Shown here: positions 45,311 through 59,357 of the stretch, piece by piece
Layout: every line of letters begins with the position of its first letter
How positions within the stretch are numbered: position 1 is the first letter of the stretch
Assembly: GCA_035582835.1 (NCBI GenBank)
Contig: JAYKAV010000423.1
Location: 38,212 to 102,211, forward strand
Length of the DNA: 64,000 bases
Reading direction: 5' to 3'
DNA from: Phoebastria nigripes
Lineage: Eukaryota; Chordata; Aves; Procellariiformes; Diomedeidae
Position numbers and translations under genes: made by a program
The notes under the pieces: model-generated
Databases searched by the model: none
What the model saw: the letters and a program-made list of their open reading frames with translations, nothing else
What the model was told of the DNA's origin: nothing

Positions 45311-48239
45311 TTTTCTATTTCCTTTCTTTTTTTATATCAGAAAAAAAAAAACAACCCACAAACAAAAAAACCCTAAAAAATCTTAGTCCATTCACCGGTT
45401 TAGTGTTTAGGTATTATACAACATAAAACTCAAACCCCTAAGAAACATTCCTAAGTGGATAGGTGCAAAACATCAAAATAGTCACAAAAGTCCACCTTTT
45501 TAGTTGCCAGAAATCTGTTTAGAAGCATAAGTTAATTACTGCAGGTTTTGTGAGGCAGAGCAAGTGCTTTAAGGAGAAGCTAGGCTCACGACTACACAGC
45601 TGCCGCAGCTGCATTGTTCAGATATGCCTGCCCTGAGTTTGCATTAGCTACCGGAAGAACACACAGAGAGAAATCATTCGGGTTAAGTTTCCTACTTTTC
45701 TTTAATANGCAGCTTCCTTGTCAGGCAGGTGAGGCCGAAGATAAAAAAAGGGAACTTAACTTTGACTGGAGTTGAGTACGTATTTTTCTTGGAATAATTT
45801 AAGCAACACAGTCATATTTGAGATGCTTTTCATTATATGTAAAATGTGAGAATAGGGTGGATAACCCAACAGCTCTCATCACTGAAGGTGTTAGGTCAAA
45901 ACTTGGCATTTATTCCTAGGTCAGAGGAAACATTTTCCTTAAAAGCTATGACAGAGATGCTGAAACCTGCCTGAAAGGACAATTTCAGGGAATTAGCAGT
46001 AGGGTCTATTTTTAAAAATTATTAATTTCTTCTCAGTCCCGGTATTGCTGCAATTAAGGTAGATAGCTGCACCTCTGTAGCAAATAGTTTGGGCTTCTAC
46101 AAGCCTTGACCAGATTTTATCAGGTGACAAAGACAGAAGCTCTTTGTCTTGTTTTAAAATTCTATAATGACTGAGTCAATTTAATTAATTGGAGGGAAAA
46201 AGGCAACCCCTCAACCTCCTGTCTCCCTCTCAAGTCCTGTTACAAGTCACATTTCTATAGTGAGGCATTAATGACATCATTCACAGCCATTATGCCTGAG
46301 CATAAAACAGACGCATAATTTCAGTGTGGCAAAGTGTAGCATCTCTCTTCTTATTAACAACAGCTCTGNTTCTTGTTTCATCACAGGAAAAAAAAATCTC
46401 CCTTGTCAAAGAACTGCTGTAAGACTTGCAAATAACTGACTTCAAACTGAGAGAAGCTTAGCACAGCTATTAGTGGAAGGCTCCCTTTTGACTCACTTGG
46501 TAAACCTGCTTTCTATACAGCCCCAGGGTTCTGGTTCAAGGACTGGCTGAGTGCACACACAGCAAGTTCAGTTACCAGATTTAATCTGTCAGATGCAAAC
46601 AGCTGTCATATCCATCTGTGGGACATGCTGAAAGGGTGGAGAGATCAAAACCCGAGATTCCCTGTGAGCTTCTAGGATTAACAGTCCCTGAAGTACCAGA
46701 GATCTAAATGAACAAATCTAAGTGAGCACAGGGTGAATCCAGGTAACTTGGCAGGTCTGAGACAGGCGTATGGCAGGAAATATTGCAGGGCAAGAATCAC
46801 ATTTATGCTTTTCTTTCAAAAGTAATTGTGAAAAATGTTCGTTTTCCCGTTGTGCTTTCTGTTCACCTTTAGCAACTGGCCAGGCAGTTGTCTTGGTGTC
46901 GCTGCTGTTGTGCTGCGCCGTCCATAGGAATGCTCCTTGGCAGCATTCCTTTGACCATCTCTGACATTTTTGTCATAAAGAATACTCAGTCCCTCCCTTC
47001 TGTTGCTAAGCTAATTCATGCAGCACGGTTAAGACTGAGATTTATCCTCTGCCTCATTTCCCTCATATCTGACTGCTGAGCTTTCAGCCTATCTTGTCAA
47101 TATCTCAACTTGACTGCATGACTGAGTTGCTACCTTACAATTTTTACTGTGGGGAAGAAGGTATACATTAACATTCATTCAGAATTTGCATTCAGATGGA
47201 CAAATGTTTGTTTAATTTTCATGACTTCAGATATGGCTGATTTACTGCAGAATGTTTAAAAAGGTGAGTCATAGAGCATATTTTTTTAATTTATTTTAAG
47301 TTGTTGAAGACCTCAAGTCTGCAATGAAATAATAATATGCATATACAGAGAGTTCCCAGTAACTAAAGAGACAATCCTAGTTAAATTTATGTTTGGAGAG
47401 AAGGATCAACACAGTGTGTTTGCATAGTTGAGTTTCAGTTTCTCTGCAACTACTGAAGACATCTCAAATACAGTCAATGCAAAAAGGGGAAAAAAAATAT
47501 AGGTAGCCTGTCTTGTTTGAGATAATTGCCATATACACTCATGCAAAGGAGAAAGAAATGGGAAGAATTTACTTCATGTTTGAAAACAAATTATTTTAAA
47601 AAGGTAACAGAGATCACATTTTGAAAAGTAACCCTTCTTTAATAGGCACACCCAAGACACTAGACATCACACTATGAATACAACCCTAATCATATCAGTC
47701 TTTGCAAATGCATGAAACATGCTTGAATTTAACTGCAGGCCAACAAGTTAAAAAAAAAAAAGAAAAAAACCTCTAAGCAAGGTCAAATGCTTCAACTGAG
47801 AAACTTCTAATAAATCAAAGCCATAACGTTTTAATCTTCAAGTATGCTCTGTTAGTTATTTGCAATCTTAATCAGTCTTTCTTTTAAAAAACTTTTGAAA
47901 GTTTTGAACAATGACACAAAATTAGGACTGTGATGAGCAGTTCCCCAGAGTTTTGAGTTTTCTTCAGAAAGTCCTTCAAAACTTGCAATCTAATTAGAGC
48001 TCCTAAGGAAGCAGCATTCTTCCGTGGATAGTAATTGGAATATCAGTCACAAAAGCAAGGGTAATATGTTATAAGCATAATCAAGTTAGCTTTAAACAGG
48101 GTAGCGCAGGCATCTCTAATAGTTTAACCACAGCAATAAAGAAGCTATTGTGAGCTTACAGCCATGATTTATTGGCAGTTTTGAAGCCCACACTCATCTT
48201 TGTGTTGATGTGGTTTCTAATGCTTTAAACAGTTTTAAA
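45311..48239. other. Non-coding stretch; possible conserved-element candidate at 45.5-46.4 kb
   Basis: No gene. From about 45540 to 46420 base composition is mixed and free of recognised repeats, with TAATTA-type and AP-1-like (TGACTGAGTCA) motifs. This makes it a plausible but unproven conserved non-coding element. Confidence 0.45.
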
Positions 48240-48440
48240 CTAGTCAGTGAATATGGACTTGATCCTACTGTGGCTAACACTTCAGACTTAGTCTTGAATT
48301 GCTCTCTTAGGACTACCATTCAGCAATAATTGCTTTTCTCTGTACCTCAGTTTTGCCATTTGTAGACTAGGAACAATAATATCCCTTGTAAAATTGCTTT
48401 AAAGGCTATGGATATAAACTATGATAGAATATTCTTGGAA
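48240..48440 (+). repeat. MIR-like SINE relic
   Basis: Plus-strand MIR order: TCTCTGTACCTCAGTTTTGC at 48338-48357 (consensus 'tctctgtgcctcagtttcc'), CATTTGTAGACTAGGAACAA, then ATTGCTTTAAAGGCTATGGA. The head is worn. Confidence 0.65.
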
Positions 48441-51400
48441 CGACTGAGGGGAAAATAAGATTTTGTAGCATGAGGAGCAAACACAATTGGGTCTGGCCTA
48501 TGTTCTGTGCATAAATTTCAACCAGTCACTGGTTGGTATCCTATCTACTCTGCCTTCCTGCTTTAATTAGGCCTNGTTGAGAATAATGTAAAGTGCTCTG
48601 TAAGCATTCAAGGCATTTTAGCCAGTTTAATTTCTCCAGTGTATAGCAGGCTCCTGATGCACAAAGCAATCCCATATAAGCCAAAAGATATTAACTGTGA
48701 TTATGAAAAACCTGTATGACTAAAATGAGTTCTGAATCAGTCCTGTAAAACCACGTTAACAAAACATTAGGTCATACGCACCCTGTGCTTTGTGTACATT
48801 TATGTTACAGATTTGAAAAGGAGTCACAAAAGGCAAATACAGCACTTGTCAAGCAAGAATCTTACTCATTTTCATTGGCTTGATATCCAAGATTTCCTTC
48901 TCTTCTCTCATCTACCATCAACCAACATAAACAAAAGGACAGACTAATATTTAAGTTCCTCAGCCCCTCAAACAGACCAAACAAAACCCCCAACCACCCC
49001 TGTGCAGACATTTTATAGAACACAGCAGATGTCCAAAACAGCTGACAAGACAGGAAAATGTTAACACTAACACCATAACAAGTCGAGTAGAATTTNGCTG
49101 GTCACAGGCTGCTCAGCAAGCAAGTTCAAGGAGTTAACAGCAAAACTGCTGCATATATTTAAACTTTGCGCTGTGGGTCATGTAAACATTCCTTTCATGG
49201 AAACTGTGCTGGGAATGTAGAAACTCTCTGACCCTGCTGTGTCTTCCCTATAAGGTTTATCATAATGCTGTGACATAACTACATACTGTATCTGTCAAAA
49301 AGATGGCATCTTGCTGTTTAAGAAAACCAAGCTCGTGTTTATCAGTGGAATCTGGAGAAAAGCAATAATGCAGTCCTGTGCCATTGGAAAAATTTCCATT
49401 GATCTTGACATTTTAAAAAAAAAATTGTCATTTGAAAGTGAATGTAAACTATAAGACTGTAACAGTTCTTTTCTAATAGTAATAAAAGCAGGTATGGAAT
49501 TGAATAAGCATACCCAATCTTGAGGAGTTTAAATCCCAATTAAACTTCTCAGATGGAGTATTAGTGCTTCTGCAGATAATCAGGAAAAGGAATGGTAACG
49601 TTTAATTGTATGTATCATTTGTTTGCCTTTTTCTTATTTTTCAGAGGCAGAGAAGTTGGAGATTATACTACAGCATTCTAGTCACTTCACTGCAGTCCTA
49701 AAGCAATATGTCATTGTCAGACACTTTATCTGTCACTTGCACTCTTACCCGTAGACAGCAGTAGGCTTCTGGGAGATTTCATGGTGACTTTTTTTTTTCT
49801 TCCAGGCTGCAGCAGGTGTGAAATCACCACAACTCTATTAGCTCCACTGTGGCAATGAAAGCACATTATTATAATAGAATTGGATGTCTACTCATTACTA
49901 GGGAAGCTACTTGCTCCAGGACTTGCCCTTTTTCTATGTAAGGCCACACTTTCCTGCCAGCTCTTTTTCAGAAGAGGCCTCAAAAATGAAGACATCAAAC
50001 ACTCAGCTGGAATCCAACTGCATTCCACCCTGCCATCCTCACAGACCGGACCTGAAAAGCCCGTCTTCTCTTATTTCAGTCTTGACAAAAGCAGGACAAT
50101 AGGTGGCTATTGGTAAAGTCTTTTTTTTGCAGTTAAGAGCCATAAGCATTATCCCAGGAATCTCCATTCACATGAAGATAATGCACAGTCACTCTCTCCT
50201 TGTTTAGACTACAGCTCAGCCTATCTCAGACCACCTCTTATTTTCTTTCTTGCTTTTTAATCCTTGGCTTTACCTACTGAGCTATCCAACAACTGAACAA
50301 ACTAAATAGGAAAATAATTGTGGTAAGTCTAAGTGCATCGAAGCCTTAGACAAAGATGCCTTGCCTTTTCCCCCTCAGCTCCTAAGCTATATTGGTGGGA
50401 AGGAACTTCCAAACAGACATGTTTAAGACCACTGAATGAGCTTCTGGAGCCTGGAAGGGGTCAATGTATTCTGTGGAGAATCATCTATCCTTCAGGGGTA
50501 AATGNAGTCGATCACAAATCTTCTTAGCACTCAGCTTCTTAATGGGCTTTTTGCACACTAGCCTGCATTTACACATGAGGTTATTACTATAAAAAAAACC
50601 CTTGTGTGTTGTTTAAGAATTTCAGCTCCTGGTGTGGGTTTTTTTGTTTGTTTGGTTGGTTTTTAAATAAGGGTGAAGAATATATTAGAAGGTTCAGAAG
50701 CAAACTTTTCTGTTGCTGAGGCTCTCTCTAAAAGCATGACAGAGAAGGCATGGTTATGTCTAAGGAAAGATTNCTTGAAGAAAAGCTTTCTTCTTTAGCA
50801 AAGATATAAACTACCTGGAGTGTACATGAAAGAGAATTCTTTTTTAGATATATCTTCACATCTTTAATTTAAACAAATATCTCAGCTAGTAATGTTTTCC
50901 TTTACTGTTTCTTCTGCTCCTTCCAGCTTCTATTCTGTCACCAATAACAGCAATAAACAAGTACTGAAAGGCTTGAAGTTTCATTTCCTATAACAGTTTG
51001 GATCATATTCCAAGGATTAAACCCTGCAGAGGTTTATTTCCTTCCTCTACTCCATTCTCTATGTTTCTATGCCTTATACCACTGCTTTGACAGGCTTCTG
51101 TTTGCCTGTCACCTGGATGTGACTGTCCCNTCCTCTTATTCACACCTGAAATGATCCTAGGACCTACCAACTTTCCAAGAACATCCACAGGATTCAGTAG
51201 CTGTTGAAACAATTAACTTTCTGAAAGGTTACCCAACGTCCTCTGGATCCTAACTCCACCAATTTGCCAGTCTTATCTAGGGAGTTATTCCTATACATCC
51301 TTACACCTGGCTATATACAAATACATTTACCAGATACGCTTGGTTCAGATCACTATTCAGAGCAGATAAATCATTAGAGCTGTTGTATCCTACTTAGGCA

Positions 51401-52339
51401 GGTAGGCAGACTTAGTACAATATCTGAGAAACTTCTATAAGTGCACTAAGTTAGAAATCACCTTTGTTTCACCATCTGCCTCTCAAAAACAAAACTATGT
51501 GGGAACATTTTTCCCATTTATTAAGTGTATTATCACTACGCATATTTATGTTAAGATAGAGAAGGTTGATGAAGTGGGTTTTCTTTCCTGTGGAAAGTTG
51601 TTCTAGTAAACTCCTTTTGAAGAATAATTACAGTAATTAAAATGATCAGGTCTGTTAAAGTTATGTCTCTCTAGGAGAGGAGAGTTTTCTCTTTGGAGAT
51701 TTTTGTCTGGACATGAGGATTAGAGTTGTCAGCAGTGATGTGCCTCTTGAAGAACAGCTATCCTGGATACAGACCATTTAGCGTTTTAAAGGTATGAATT
51801 GAGGGCAAGATCCAAAACAAGATCTCTAATCTCTAAGTCTGCAAAAGCAACACTCACCCTGTTCAGGGAGCATATTTTCGCCTCACAAATTGCTTAGGCA
51901 CTTAAGATTCTGCTACAAATCAGACCCTGAAGCATTTGCCTCTTATCTGATGTGAGTATCTAGGTGCTCACCAGCTGCTTAAGCTGCCCTAGATCTAAAA
52001 GCTCTTCAGCCTTATGCCCAGCACGCTCCCTGGGCTACCTGGACTAATGCACTCCAGCAATACAAAACGCAGCGGCCATGGTCAAATTCACCAAAAGGAG
52101 AAGTCCAGAGGAGGAAGCCCGATGTCAGTGTAGGAGCTCTGTGTATCTGTCTAGAGCTGGCATGCTCCTCCTGGAAGGAGGAATAGGTCAGTTCCCTTCT
52201 TGGCACATGGGGTTACAAATTCTCAACTTTCACTTTCAAAACAGTGCAAAATGACATTAAAAATAGTTACCAATATCCAATTTTATAGACATTCCAAGCC
52301 CAGCTGGTGTTTGACAGCTGTTTCACTTAAAGTATAACC
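48441..52339. other. Non-coding stretch, nothing recognised
   Basis: Mixed AT-rich sequence with several ambiguous bases. Frames are short and random. Around 51800-51990 'gcttaggcacttaag' and 'tctaggtgctcacc' hint at an old fold-back repeat, too worn to call. Confidence 0.55.
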
Positions 52340-52745
52340 TAGTCCAGATGTGCTCCCCATCAGGGCCCCATGGGGGTTGGGGTCTCCCCAGGGGATACCA
52401 GGACCTGTCCCACCACCCCAGCCAGGAGCAGGGCAGCTGGGGGGCACCAGAGCAGCCACAGCCATAGTCACCGGGCACCTCCTTGGGGATGGGATGGGCC
52501 AAGGCCGGGCTGGGATGTGGGCCTGAAGATGGGCCTGGCTTGACAGGGCCCATGGCCAGGCAGGGCAGGGCTGTGGGGAGCTGGAGATGAGCCCTGCTGC
52601 GGCATTGCTGGGGCAGGGGCTGACAGCCCAGGTGGCTGAAATGGGGTCCTGGGCCATGGTCAGGGTCGGGGGAGCCCTTGAGAGGGGCTGGGCAGGGACA
52701 GTCAGTCCCACCAGTGCCCTTGCCTTGCAATATCTGCAGCACAAT
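52340..52745. other. Isolated GC-rich, CpG-poor island with long minus-strand frames
   Basis: About 400 bp clearly richer in GC than everything around it, with sharp edges. CpG is scarce (about five by eye), so it is not a typical CpG-island promoter. Two overlapping minus frames (184 codons over 52283-52837, 202 over 52323-52931) and a 68-codon plus frame cross it. Their translations are rich in Pro, Gly, Ser and Ala, as any low-stop GC-rich DNA would give. It may be an unrecognised GC-rich repeat insertion or a degenerate minisatellite (CCCTGCC-like words recur). No coding claim is made. Confidence 0.6.
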
Positions 52746-55004
52746 GCATGCACAGGTAAGACACGTCTTTTTAGGCTCAGGTTTCTTTGGTGAAGGAGCA
52801 TTTCTGACAAATCTGAGAAGTCTCCCGTCTCTGACATGAAAGTCCTGATTATAGGGATGTAGAGCTATGTCCTTCTTGCTTCTCCCGAGGCCCTTCCTTC
52901 TTTGGCTAGAGAGCTTTAGCAGGCAGTGCACGGGGTATGGTGAGCTAGGTAGCGTATGCTAACTCATCCTTCTGCAGCTGGTCGCACATCCTCGGGCCAA
53001 GTAGCGTGTAATATGTCAACTCCCTGCTCTCACAGCAGGTTTCCTCTATACTCACCTATCAACCACTCCCTTCTTTTCTCATATTATTTTTCTATAAAAA
53101 GTAAGTGTTGGTCAACTCTGCTCAGTGGCATGATTTAAGTGTCTAAGCTGAGAAGAGATCTGCATTGTCAGAAGGGATTTTCAGTTTCCCATGGGTGTCT
53201 TACTGAAGGCTACAGCTGCAGAAGAGTCCAGCAGAGACAGAATTATAGACGTGGCCTTATTGTCTCACCTGGTCTTTTCTCTGCTTGACATAGCATCAGC
53301 TGTACTTTTCGTTCTTAGATACCCAGCAACAATCCTACAATATATAGGCAGTTTGAGAGCCTAACACGGTGCTACGAACTTGAGACATTTAACTGTTAGC
53401 TGTCATGACTCTCAGCACTGACCAAGTATCTTTTTAAGCGACAATATTCAGACCTGACAACAGATGGGATATGTTTTGTTTTTTGTGTACCTGTTCTTCC
53501 ATTTTTTATGATAATCATATGCTTACTGTTGACAGACAATAACAAAAGAAAACACATGATACTACTTGCTTAGAATAGGCAAATTAGATTTATATTCCAA
53601 ATTAGTCTGGAATAAGTAAAATCCTCTCAAATTTAAAAGATAGAGAGAAAGGAAAATAATTTCTCTGATATCACTGTGGAATACCAATAGACTGTGAGTA
53701 GGTCATTAGGAACAATTAAAAAAAAAAAGAGGGAAAACATAATTGAATATACAGCACTCAAAACTGTTGTTCTAGCTTCCATTCTAAGTGTCNGTGAAAT
53801 GGTTTATCATCTTAATGTCCTAACTCTACAATAGCTGTGGCTTATGTCACTAAACCAAATGTTCATCAGATTAACATTGTACAGCAGTTTTAGTGCTGTC
53901 TTTAGAAAGCAAAACCAAAACAAACCTCTATAGCCCTGGTTGAATATTAAAAGACATTTTTCATCGATATTTGAATATCTGCAATTGCTCCCTTTCATTT
54001 GGTACTTTTTCTTCTTTGCAGTATGTTAGCCATGGTAATTAAGAGACTCTTTAGATGATGTGATTTTATCAGATTTATATCAAACAGTCAGAAACATGAA
54101 ATATAAGCAATGTAGTCAGCAAAACTGTAAGCTACCAAATATTTCCAATTGAGCTAATTTGTGCTGGTTAAAGCTGATGAATTTTTAAAATGTCAGTGAT
54201 CTGTAAAATAAGTTTTAAAATGTGAAAGAGAAAATCTTGATAACTTTCTCATGACCTTCTCTCTCTTCTCTTTCTTCAGATATACAAAAAATGAGAATTC
54301 TTCAAGAGATATGAAACAGAAAGTCAAGTTTGAATTAACAGCAACTGATATTAGACTTTTGTGAATAATGGAAGTAATCAATGAAATATTTTGTTTAATT
54401 TATGAAATTTAGCATAAGAAACATCTGACAAGCAAAGTTATGAAGGATCTATGACTGAATAACTTTAGAAAGGATGTGTGTTGCTTACTGAAGGGCATTC
54501 ATGATCCTACTCTGTCTCTCAGCAGAGTCACAAGGAAATGAATCTAAGATCTTCATCCATAAAGATATGCCAGAGACATTGTGAGCAAAGACGCTGTTCC
54601 TTTTCACTTCAGTTCCTTGATCTGGAATGACTTGGGATTTATTTCATCTGGTGGCATGAACTAGATAAGTAGAGAACAGTGAAAAACCCAGTACTTCTTA
54701 CAACATTCCTGAACAGTAGAAAGGTATATTGCTTCAACTAAAAATACTCTTCCTCCTTCAACATAATCTGGAAATGGTGGAATGCCTTATAGCACTGTAT
54801 CCCCTTCATAGAGAAGGCAATCATCTGTTTCAGCAATGCATATTCAAACCCTAACAGCAGCTGGAATTAAAGACCTGCATATTACAATAGTCTCTTGTAC
54901 AATATTTCTATAAAATTGAATATTCAGGAATGTCCCTGAATGTCTTTCTAGCATATTTTTTCATCCTTACTGTTATTCACTTTCTTTTCCTGTTTATAGT
55001 TCTT

Positions 55005-55006
<2 letters not shown>
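52746..55006. other. Non-coding stretch, nothing recognised
   Basis: AT-rich. Only random frames. Confidence 0.6.

Positions 55007-55035
<29 letters not shown>
55007..55035. repeat. T29 homopolymer
   Basis: Uninterrupted T-run of 29 bases. Confidence 0.95.
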
Positions 55036-56652
55036 GTTATTAGTTCTCAGATTATTTTCTCTGGGTTTAGGGCACAAGAGGCATTTGTAAAAGTCCTATT
55101 AATATTTACTGTTATAGAAGGACATAAATATTGAAAATATGGAAAGCAAAATTTCAAAGCAATGAAGTAGTAGAAGTGTTTTAATTTTTCAAATAAAGGA
55201 CAAGCTGCTGTTTTCTAATATAGGTTATTACTTTGGATACCACATAAAAAAATAAGGTGATTTTCATTTTAGCGAGATTGCATGAACATTACAAAATTTT
55301 GAGATTAACATCTTCTTAACTTTTAATACTTTTAATGATCTTTTCACTTGACCTGAATAATGACTGACATCTGGATCTCAAAGCCATCAAGCATAATAAT
55401 CTAGTAAATGTATCAGGCAAGAAACTGAAAGCTTCATTAAAGAACCTGCTTAATTAACCTACATGCCTACAGAAGTGCTATGGACATTTTCAGAAGACTC
55501 TAATGGTTACAATTCTGTCATAGGCAAAGAACCATTCACAGCATTCAGGTAGGTCTGGGCCATCTTTTGCAATTTCCAGCTTGCTCTCCTTCAGATCAGT
55601 GGCTGCTAGGGTATGCATAATTATCTATGTAATTCAGTGAAGTCAAATTAACAGTGGCAGGATGACTGAGTTACTTTCATTTGCATGTGTAAAGGAAGCA
55701 ACTATGTAGTTTTTTTTACAGAAAGCTTTCTTAATATCTTTGTGCTTTTAGTAGGTGTTCACGTGTCCCCATCATGTTAATCTGTGAAGACTTTATTAAA
55801 GTGACACATCTTTACAGAACACCTTTGTTTGAAATTAATTATTTCTTCGCAGTTATGGCTATTAAAATCACAGTTATATCTATACCTACAGGTAAAATGA
55901 AATACACTGTAGAAAAAAAGATATTTTTTGAATAAAGAATCTTAGGAAAAAATGCAATATTGCCAGCAACAAATTGCATTAATAACAGAATATTAATAAC
56001 AATCCATTTGAAAAGTTTACTTTTAATTGGTTTGCAATGGATTAGAAATCTATTTCCTCATAGTCTTTTTTTTTTTTTTTTTAATGAAAACCCTGGCTTA
56101 ATTTAAGAAAAGGAATGAATTTTAACAACATCAACACTCAGAGTCCTAAAGTACCCATGAGAAATATATACTTGTTTAAGCAGTCAGAATTAAAATAGCA
56201 TGAAAAATTAAAAGTAGCCCTTCTTCTATTCATTGCCATCCCTCTTGGAAATGCAAATGCAATATTTTCATCACCAGAAGATCTGTTTCAAATCCACATT
56301 ATTGCATATTGTTAATATTTGTATAGGAATTTAAAAAAAGGGTAAAAGTAACACCCTTCAAGTTATTCCTTGAATGTCACACTGGGAAGAATATAGTCTA
56401 CTTCAGCATGGAACATCTTTTGCAGATAATTTCTGTAGTGCACTTTAGATGTAGTTTTTCACTACTTAATTAATTACAAAAATATGTGCTGCAGTTTGCA
56501 GAACTTTGCCATTTTCATAACATTTCTTGAAGCTCAGCCATCCTGTGATAGTAAAGCTGTCATGAGGCCAGAGGTGGTTGCAGCTCACTGTTCCTGACAA
56601 TTAATTTGTGTAACACACAGAAATCAAATGAATATGCAGAATTATCTGCTTC
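55036..56652. other. Non-coding stretch, nothing recognised
   Basis: AT-rich, with a T-run at about 56067-56082. No gene supported. Confidence 0.6.
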
Positions 56653-56696
56653 ATATAAATTTAAATTTAAATATAAATTTACATTTAAATTTATAT
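56653..56696. repeat. AT-only inverted repeat (14-bp arms)
   Basis: ATATAAATTTAAAT (56653-56666) and ATTTAAATTTATAT (56683-56696) are perfect reverse complements with a 16-nt spacer that is itself AT-rich. It may form a cruciform. Confidence 0.9.
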
Positions 56697-58973
56697 TTTC
56701 ACCTTTAGACATCTGCCTTTGCAACAACAAAGAGAATGAGATACAACCATATTTCTCCACTAGTATTTGCCATCTGAATATTTGTGGAAGCTTAGGTCTT
56801 AAATGTTAGAAGATATTTTTTAATTTTTTTTTTTTTTTTTTTGATTTTGATATAACATGGATCAAATACTTACCAAGGCTATGACACTGTCTTCTTATAT
56901 AATTCTGCCATTTTGAGTAAAATAATCTGTTCAAAATTCTGTTTTAACAGTGAACAAAATGGCCTCAGATGTTTAGCAATAAAGTCTTTCAGACTGTGCT
57001 GGCTCACGTAGCGTATCTCCTATCCAAGACACATTTATCTATCTCTAGTACTCATTTTCTTTACTTTGATTTAGAAAGAAAACAAACACAAAACCTAGAA
57101 GGATGAGTCTTCCTGACCTGAACTCCCTTCCTCACCTTATAATTTCCAGTAACATGGAAATGATCACATTGCAAAAGTTCAACAAACCAGTTACTGATTG
57201 AAAGTCCTTTCCACCCTTTCATCAGCTAGTATCATCAGGCATCTCTAATACTTTTTCCCAGTGTTACCTGGGGGTCATCAAGGTCTCACTGCCTGAGTCT
57301 GCATTCCTTGTTGTTCTAAACTGACAGTATCAGACGTTTTGGATTAGTTAATATCACACAAATGGTATTTATGTTAATTTTACATGCATGCACACACACA
57401 TAGATAATAGCTAGGCAGCCAGTTTGCTGGTATGCATCACTGCTTATCATGCTGATTACAATCATTTCATTGCTACCTTATTCTTCCTCCATCTGTTTGT
57501 TGCATCCATCTGTTGTCTATCGTCTTATAATGAGATTGCAAGTTCTCTGCGGCGGGGAGAATTTCTTTGTTATTTGTTTGCATGCAGTTAGGAAGAATGG
57601 TTTCATGCTATTCAAGGTGTTATCGTGGTTTAGATGATGGTAATAAGAATGATCTAAATAACTTTTTTTTCCTCTCAGAACAGTTTGTAGGAAAGATTCA
57701 TAGACAGTCATTTTAATGTATTGGTGTGGTAACATGACTAATGGTAAATTGGTTTTAGGAAAGATTTTTTTTAAAAAATGGCTCTTTTAAAATAATTTTC
57801 CCATCTTTTCAAGTTCATGGACTTTTTAGGAAAAAGGAAAATTTAGCATGCAAATAAAAACTTTGAAGTTCTTTGACTTCAGAGTCTGTGCAACAGATGT
57901 CTACTCAGATGATGCAAAAAGATTTCAGTTTTTTTTCTATTGTGATAGCTGTGTTAAAGAAAAAGTAAAAAAAACGTTTATTATGTTGGTTAAACCCAAT
58001 TTGCCCAGCTAGGGTGATCTTTTTTATTATTATTATTTTATCCCTTTAAGCTGGTCTGTAATGAAAAAGTGGGTTTTGACTTAAGGACATCTTGGAGTAA
58101 AAAAAAAATCTGATTTCCTTGGAAATTTTTATTTCTTCATTTATTTGCTTTCAACTCTTATGTTTTTAACTAGAAATGTGGAAGTTGTTGCAAGGAAGTA
58201 AAACTCAGATGAACTGGACTATTACTGTCTGCCACTTCCCAAATTCTCTGCCCTTATCCTGCCTCAAGCACAAAATGTAGTGAGTGAGAATCAAGCCAGA
58301 CAGAATTATATATTGCCCTGAAAACACCTCTGAAGCATGGAGAGGACAGGTAACTTACAATTTCCATGTAAGTGCTTGCATTGGCCCAGACATAATTCCC
58401 ACCTGCTCTGCTGTCAGTCTCAAACTAACATGTAGGTTACTTCCCCTTTAAAATTTCTTTTCCCACTCCAACTGCTATATGAGGATTAAAAAAAACCCAA
58501 TATGTAAATGCCAGCAAGACTGCATCTTAATAACATATAAGAGCACACAGCAAATTTAGGTTATCAAGTGACAAGGACTTTTAAACTTTTAAACAGCATT
58601 ATGAATAACCTGTTACAGACTTCACAAACTTTTCATTTTATTTTAGGATTAATTGTTCACTGGGAAAAGGCCATTTTTCTCATGTTAAAGTAGCTGCCTA
58701 CTGCTGATACTGATGAATTTTATAAAGAATTTCAAAATCCTGTATTATTAGTTGATAAGAACCTATTAACTGCCATTCACATCATATTCATTAGCCCATG
58801 AAATAAAAACTTACTTTTTACTTCTTATCTATTATGATTTATTTAAGAGATCATAAGTTCAGCTTAAAAAGTATTACATGAAAAATATCGAAAACCATCC
58901 CTTTAAGTCAAAATTACAGACATTATACCTGGTCTTTTGTTCTTTAGAAACTGAAATTTGTCTTGCAGAGGTG
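56697..58973. other. Non-coding stretch, nothing recognised
   Basis: AT-rich, with a T-run at about 56826-56842. No gene or clear repeat family. Confidence 0.6.
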
Positions 58974-59016
<43 letters not shown>

Positions 59017-59017
59017 G
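58974..59017. repeat. (GATA)n microsatellite, about 11 copies
   Basis: Uninterrupted GATA/ATAG tetranucleotide repeat over about 43 bp. Confidence 0.97.
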
Positions 59018-59338
59018 GGTAGCTATGGATTTTCCAGACTTCTTTGCTGTTACATAGATCTGAACCTGTCTGTAATATATGGATCTCTGAAAATCCCCAC
59101 TATGTTATATGATATTATCTTACTACAGAAACCAGGAGTAATTGGAAAATGTGTGCAATATGACAAATTCTTCATGGATATAGTGTCTATACTGAGGACC
59201 AAATTCTTACAAGAGAATGGGTTTTGACATCGCTTTTTCACATAGATGTTACATTGACCCAATCTGTACTGCTAAACCAACAACAAGAAATTCACCCTGT
59301 GGTTGGGAAACCTCTGGAGTCCACATGGGGAGTGTGAG
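59018..59338. other. Short non-coding stretch
   Basis: Nothing recognised between the GATA repeat and the GA/GT tract. Confidence 0.55.
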
Positions 59339-59356
59339 ACAGAGAGAGAGAGAGAC
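59339..59356. repeat. (GA)n tract
   Basis: About eight GA units immediately before a purine-pyrimidine alternating tract. Confidence 0.9.
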
Positions 59357-59357
59357 G

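Noticed and set aside
52340..52745. CpG-island promoter
   Set aside because: GC-rich but only a handful of CpG dinucleotides, the opposite of an unmethylated CpG island.
52587..52793. Splice-donor-like CAGGTAAG near 52755 and a plus-strand frame in the GC-rich island
   Set aside because: No acceptor, no coding partner exon and no recognisable protein. A single donor-like word is expected by chance.
58974..59017. GATA-factor binding array
   Set aside because: A simple (GATA)n microsatellite. The repeats are better explained by slippage than by selected sites.
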